Of a stretch of 17,314 nucleotides of DNA, positions 15,311 to 17,314 are shown piece by piece. Every line of letters begins with the position of its first letter. The first letter of the stretch is position 1. The stretch comes from Natronohydrobacter sp. (GTDB lineage Bacteria; Pseudomonadota; Alphaproteobacteria; Rhodobacterales; Rhodobacteraceae): positions 1 to 17,314 of the forward strand of contig SKGU01000288.1 in assembly GCA_007117255.1 (NCBI GenBank), given 5' to 3'. Position numbers and translations under genes: made by a program. The notes beneath the pieces were generated by a model that was not told the DNA's origin, searched no databases, and was given only the letters and a program-made list of their open reading frames with translations.

Positions 15311-16603
15311 ATGAAGATGACCCGACTGGCCGCCACACTTGCGGCAACCATGATCGCAGCAGGGCCGGCACTGGCCGACACGCTGCACTTCCCCTCGCTC
15401 AGCTACCGCACCGGGCCTTTCGCTGCTGGGGGTATCCCCTTCGCAGATGGCTATTCCGATTACCTGACGCTGATCAACGAGCGTGATGGTGGTATCGGCG
15501 GCGTGCCGATCCGGCAGACCGAATGCGAGACCGCCTATAACACGGAACGCGGCGTGGAATGCTACCAGTCGATTCGCGGTGATAACCCGCTGGTGTTGCA
15601 GCCCTTGTCCACCGGCATCACCTATCAGCTGATCCCGCGCACGATGGAAGATGGCATTCCCATGCACACCATGGGCTACGGGCGCACGTCTGCGGTGAAT
15701 GGCGAAGTGTTCAACTGGACCTTCAACTACCCCGCGAACTACTGGGACGGGGCCAGCGTGATCATCAACTACCTGCTGAGCGAAAATGATGGCTCACTCG
15801 AAGGCAAGAAAATCGCGCTTCTGTATCATAACTCTGCTTACGGGCGTGAGCCGATCCCGACTCTGACCAATCTGGCAGAGCGGCATGGATATGAATTGCT
15901 GACCATCGGCGTTGACAGCCCCGGTCAGGAACAGGGCAGCCAGTGGTTGCAGATCCGCCGTGAGCGCCCGGATTATGTGGTGATGTGGGGCTGGGGCGTG
16001 ATGAACCCGACCGCCATTCAGGAAGCCGCGAATATCCGCTTCCCAATGGAGAATTTCATCGGCGTATGGTGGTCCGGTTCGCAGCAGGACGTGTTGCCTG
16101 TGGGCCAGGGTGCGCATGGCTATAAGGCACTTGCGATGCACGGCACCGGCACGGATTACCCGATCTATGCTGATATGCAGCAATATGTCATCGACACTGG
16201 CAAATATGCAGGCACGGGCGACGAGGTGGGCACGGTGCTCTACTCGCGCGGGATGTATGCTGCGATGCTGGCGGTAGAGGCTGCGAAGAAGGCACAGGAA
16301 ATCCACGGTGTGGCCGCGATCACCCCTGCAATGATGCGCGACGGGATGGCCAATCTGGAAATCACCGAAGAGCTGATGGCCGAACTGGGCCTGCCGAATT
16401 TTGGCCCAGCCTTCTCGGTATCTTGCAACAATCATGGTGGCTCAGGTCAGGCAATGATCCAGCAATGGGATGCCAACGCACGGGAATGGAACCTGATCAC
16501 CGACTGGATCGACCCAGATCGTGAGATGATCATGGAGATGGCCATGGAAGACAGCCTTGCATTTGCGGCTGAGAACAACATGACGCCGTCCTGCATGAAC
16601 TGA
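15311..16603 (+). CDS. Periplasmic substrate-binding protein (LivK/Peripla_BP_6 type)
   Basis: A 430-residue exported binding protein. The signal peptide 'MKMTRLAATLAATMIAAG' ends at 'ALA' with cleavage after residue 22. The mature protein has the two-lobe type I fold of ABC amide/branched-chain amino acid binding proteins: 'FPSLSYRTGPFAAGGIPFADG' at the ligand cleft, 'LEGKKIALLYHNSAYGRE' and 'RRERPDYVVMWGWG'. It is about 60 residues longer than E. coli LivJ/LivK and has four cysteines (C72, C84, C372, C428), which could form two disulfides. The start follows GGAGGAG at 15298-15304; the frame extends upstream into the permease gene, but no signal peptide would result. It is expected to decide transporter specificity; many Trp and Tyr residues could suit an aromatic or hydrophobic ligand (inference). 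Confidence 0.92.
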   Translation: MKMTRLAATLAATMIAAGPALADTLHFPSLSYRTGPFAAGGIPFADGYSDYLTLINERDGGIGGVPIRQTECETAYNTERGVECYQSIRGDNPLVLQPLSTGITYQLIPRTMEDGIPMHTMGYGRTSAVNGEVFNWTFNYPANYWDGASVIINYLLSENDGSLEGKKIALLYHNSAYGREPIPTLTNLAERHGYELLTIGVDSPGQEQGSQWLQIRRERPDYVVMWGWGVMNPTAIQEAANIRFPMENFIGVWWSGSQQDVLPVGQGAHGYKALAMHGTGTDYPIYADMQQYVIDTGKYAGTGDEVGTVLYSRGMYAAMLAVEAAKKAQEIHGVAAITPAMMRDGMANLEITEELMAELGLPNFGPAFSVSCNNHGGSGQAMIQQWDANAREWNLITDWIDPDREMIMEMAMEDSLAFAAENNMTPSCMN

Positions 16604-16611
16604 TGCAAAAG

Positions 16612-16638
16612 CTGGTCCCGGCTTTGTGCCGGGGCCAG
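16612..16638 (+). terminator. Hairpin between binding-protein and last ATPase genes
   Basis: An 11-bp stem with one G-T wobble (16612-16622 paired with 16628-16638) and a 5-base loop TTTGT starts 9 bases after the binding-protein stop. No T tract follows. It is probably a leaky terminator or a 3'-end stabiliser that leaves the binding-protein message more abundant than the downstream ATPase message. Confidence 0.45.
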
Positions 16639-16668
16639 ATCCAACACAGATAACAAAGGCCCAAAGCC

Positions 16669-17314
16669 ATGCTTGATGCCAGCCCGACCGAACAGACACT
16701 TCTTGAAGTCAACAATATCGAGGTGCTTTACAACCACGTCATTCTGGCGCTGAAAGGGGTGAGCCTGTCGGTGCCCAAAGGCGGCATCACGGCGCTTCTG
16801 GGCGGCAATGGGGCAGGCAAATCGACGACTCTGAAGGCGATTTCCAACCTGATCCATTCGGAACGTGGTGAAGTGACCAAGGGCTCGATTGTCTATGATG
16901 GCAAAAATGTCGTTGGTCTGGACCCGGCCGATCTGGTGAAAACTGGTGTGGTGCAGGTCATGGAGGGTCGGCATTGCTTCGAGCATCTGACGGTTGAGGA
17001 AAACCTGATGACGGGCGCCTACACGCGCACCGATGGCCGCGCGGCAGTCGCAGCAGAGCTTGAACTGGTCTATGAGTATTTCCCTCGCTTGAAGGAACGC
17101 CGCAAGTCGCAGGCGGGCTATACATCTGGCGGCGAGCAGCAGATGACCGCGATTGGCCGCGCGCTGATGTCGCGCCCGTCGATGATCCTGCTCGATGAGC
17201 CGTCCATGGGCCTTGCCCCGCAACTGGTCGAGCAGATTTTCGAGATCGTCGCGCGTCTGAACCGCGAACAGGGGGTGACTTTCCTTCTGGCCGAACAGAA
17301 CACGAATGTCGCGC
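16669..17314 (+). CDS. livF: HAAT-type ABC transporter ATPase (LivF-like), 3' end cut off
   Basis: The first 215 residues of the second ATPase subunit; the frame is open to the window edge. Walker A is 'GGNGAGKST' (45-53), Q96 is the Q-loop glutamine ('VVQVMEGRHCF'), the signature is 'YTSGGEQQM' (151-159), Walker B is 'MILLDEP' (172-178), followed by 'SMGLAPQLVEQIF'. The switch position reads 'LAEQN', with glutamine in place of histidine as usual in LivF proteins. LivF proteins are normally about 235-270 residues, so roughly 20-55 are missing. The ribosome site is weak (AAAGG at 16655-16659), and the gene lies 65 bases past the binding-protein gene, beyond the hairpin. It pairs with the LivG-like subunit. 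Confidence 0.92.
   Translation, partial: MLDASPTEQTLLEVNNIEVLYNHVILALKGVSLSVPKGGITALLGGNGAGKSTTLKAISNLIHSERGEVTKGSIVYDGKNVVGLDPADLVKTGVVQVMEGRHCFEHLTVEENLMTGAYTRTDGRAAVAAELELVYEYFPRLKERRKSQAGYTSGGEQQMTAIGRALMSRPSMILLDEPSMGLAPQLVEQIFEIVARLNREQGVTFLLAEQNTNVA

Noticed and set aside
16447..17223. 258-codon minus-strand ORF opposite the LivF-like gene
   Set aside because: An antisense shadow of a clear ATPase gene, without recognisable domains.

Overview
The window looks like chromosomal DNA of an alphaproteobacterium, most likely a member of the Rhodobacteraceae (roseobacter/Rhodobacter side). The grounds are the GC-rich coding style, a Hint_2-type Hint protein, a DUF2189 membrane protein, a DUF3772-type MscS channel, a YdcH/DUF465 protein and a PAS_7 hybrid kinase. 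Genus cannot be fixed from the sequence alone. No tRNA, rRNA, CRISPR array, insertion sequence or phage gene was seen.

Left part (1-6950), all genes on the + strand: a DUF2189 membrane protein; a 367-base AT-richer gap; an orphan Hedgehog/intein (Hint) protein closed by a strong intrinsic terminator; a small four-helix membrane protein of unknown role; a cysteine synthase (cysK-like) followed after 12 bases by a large mechanosensitive channel; and a small YdcH-family protein. A perfect hairpin at 6920-6942 separates this block from the convergent minus-strand genes.

Middle part (6989-10154), all on the minus strand: read in the direction of transcription, a soluble PAS-PAS hybrid histidine kinase/receiver, an OmpR-family response regulator overlapping it by 4 bases, and a universal stress protein 77 bases further on. 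A 189-base divergent region (10155-10343) then separates this set from a + strand operon. It holds three 10-bp phased direct repeats and an imperfect 29-base hairpin.

Right part (10344-17314, running off the edge): a long-chain acyl-CoA synthetase-like AMP-forming ligase with a GTG start, followed by a complete branched-chain-amino-acid (HAAT/Liv)-type ABC importer in the order ATPase (LivG type), permease (LivH), permease (LivM), periplasmic binding protein (LivK), ATPase (LivF, cut by the window end). A hairpin sits between the binding-protein gene and the last ATPase gene. The most attractive reading, which is inference, is one functional module: the two-component system senses a compound, the importer takes up a carboxylic acid rather than a normal amino acid, and the ligase traps it as a CoA thioester. 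The substrate cannot be told from the sequence.
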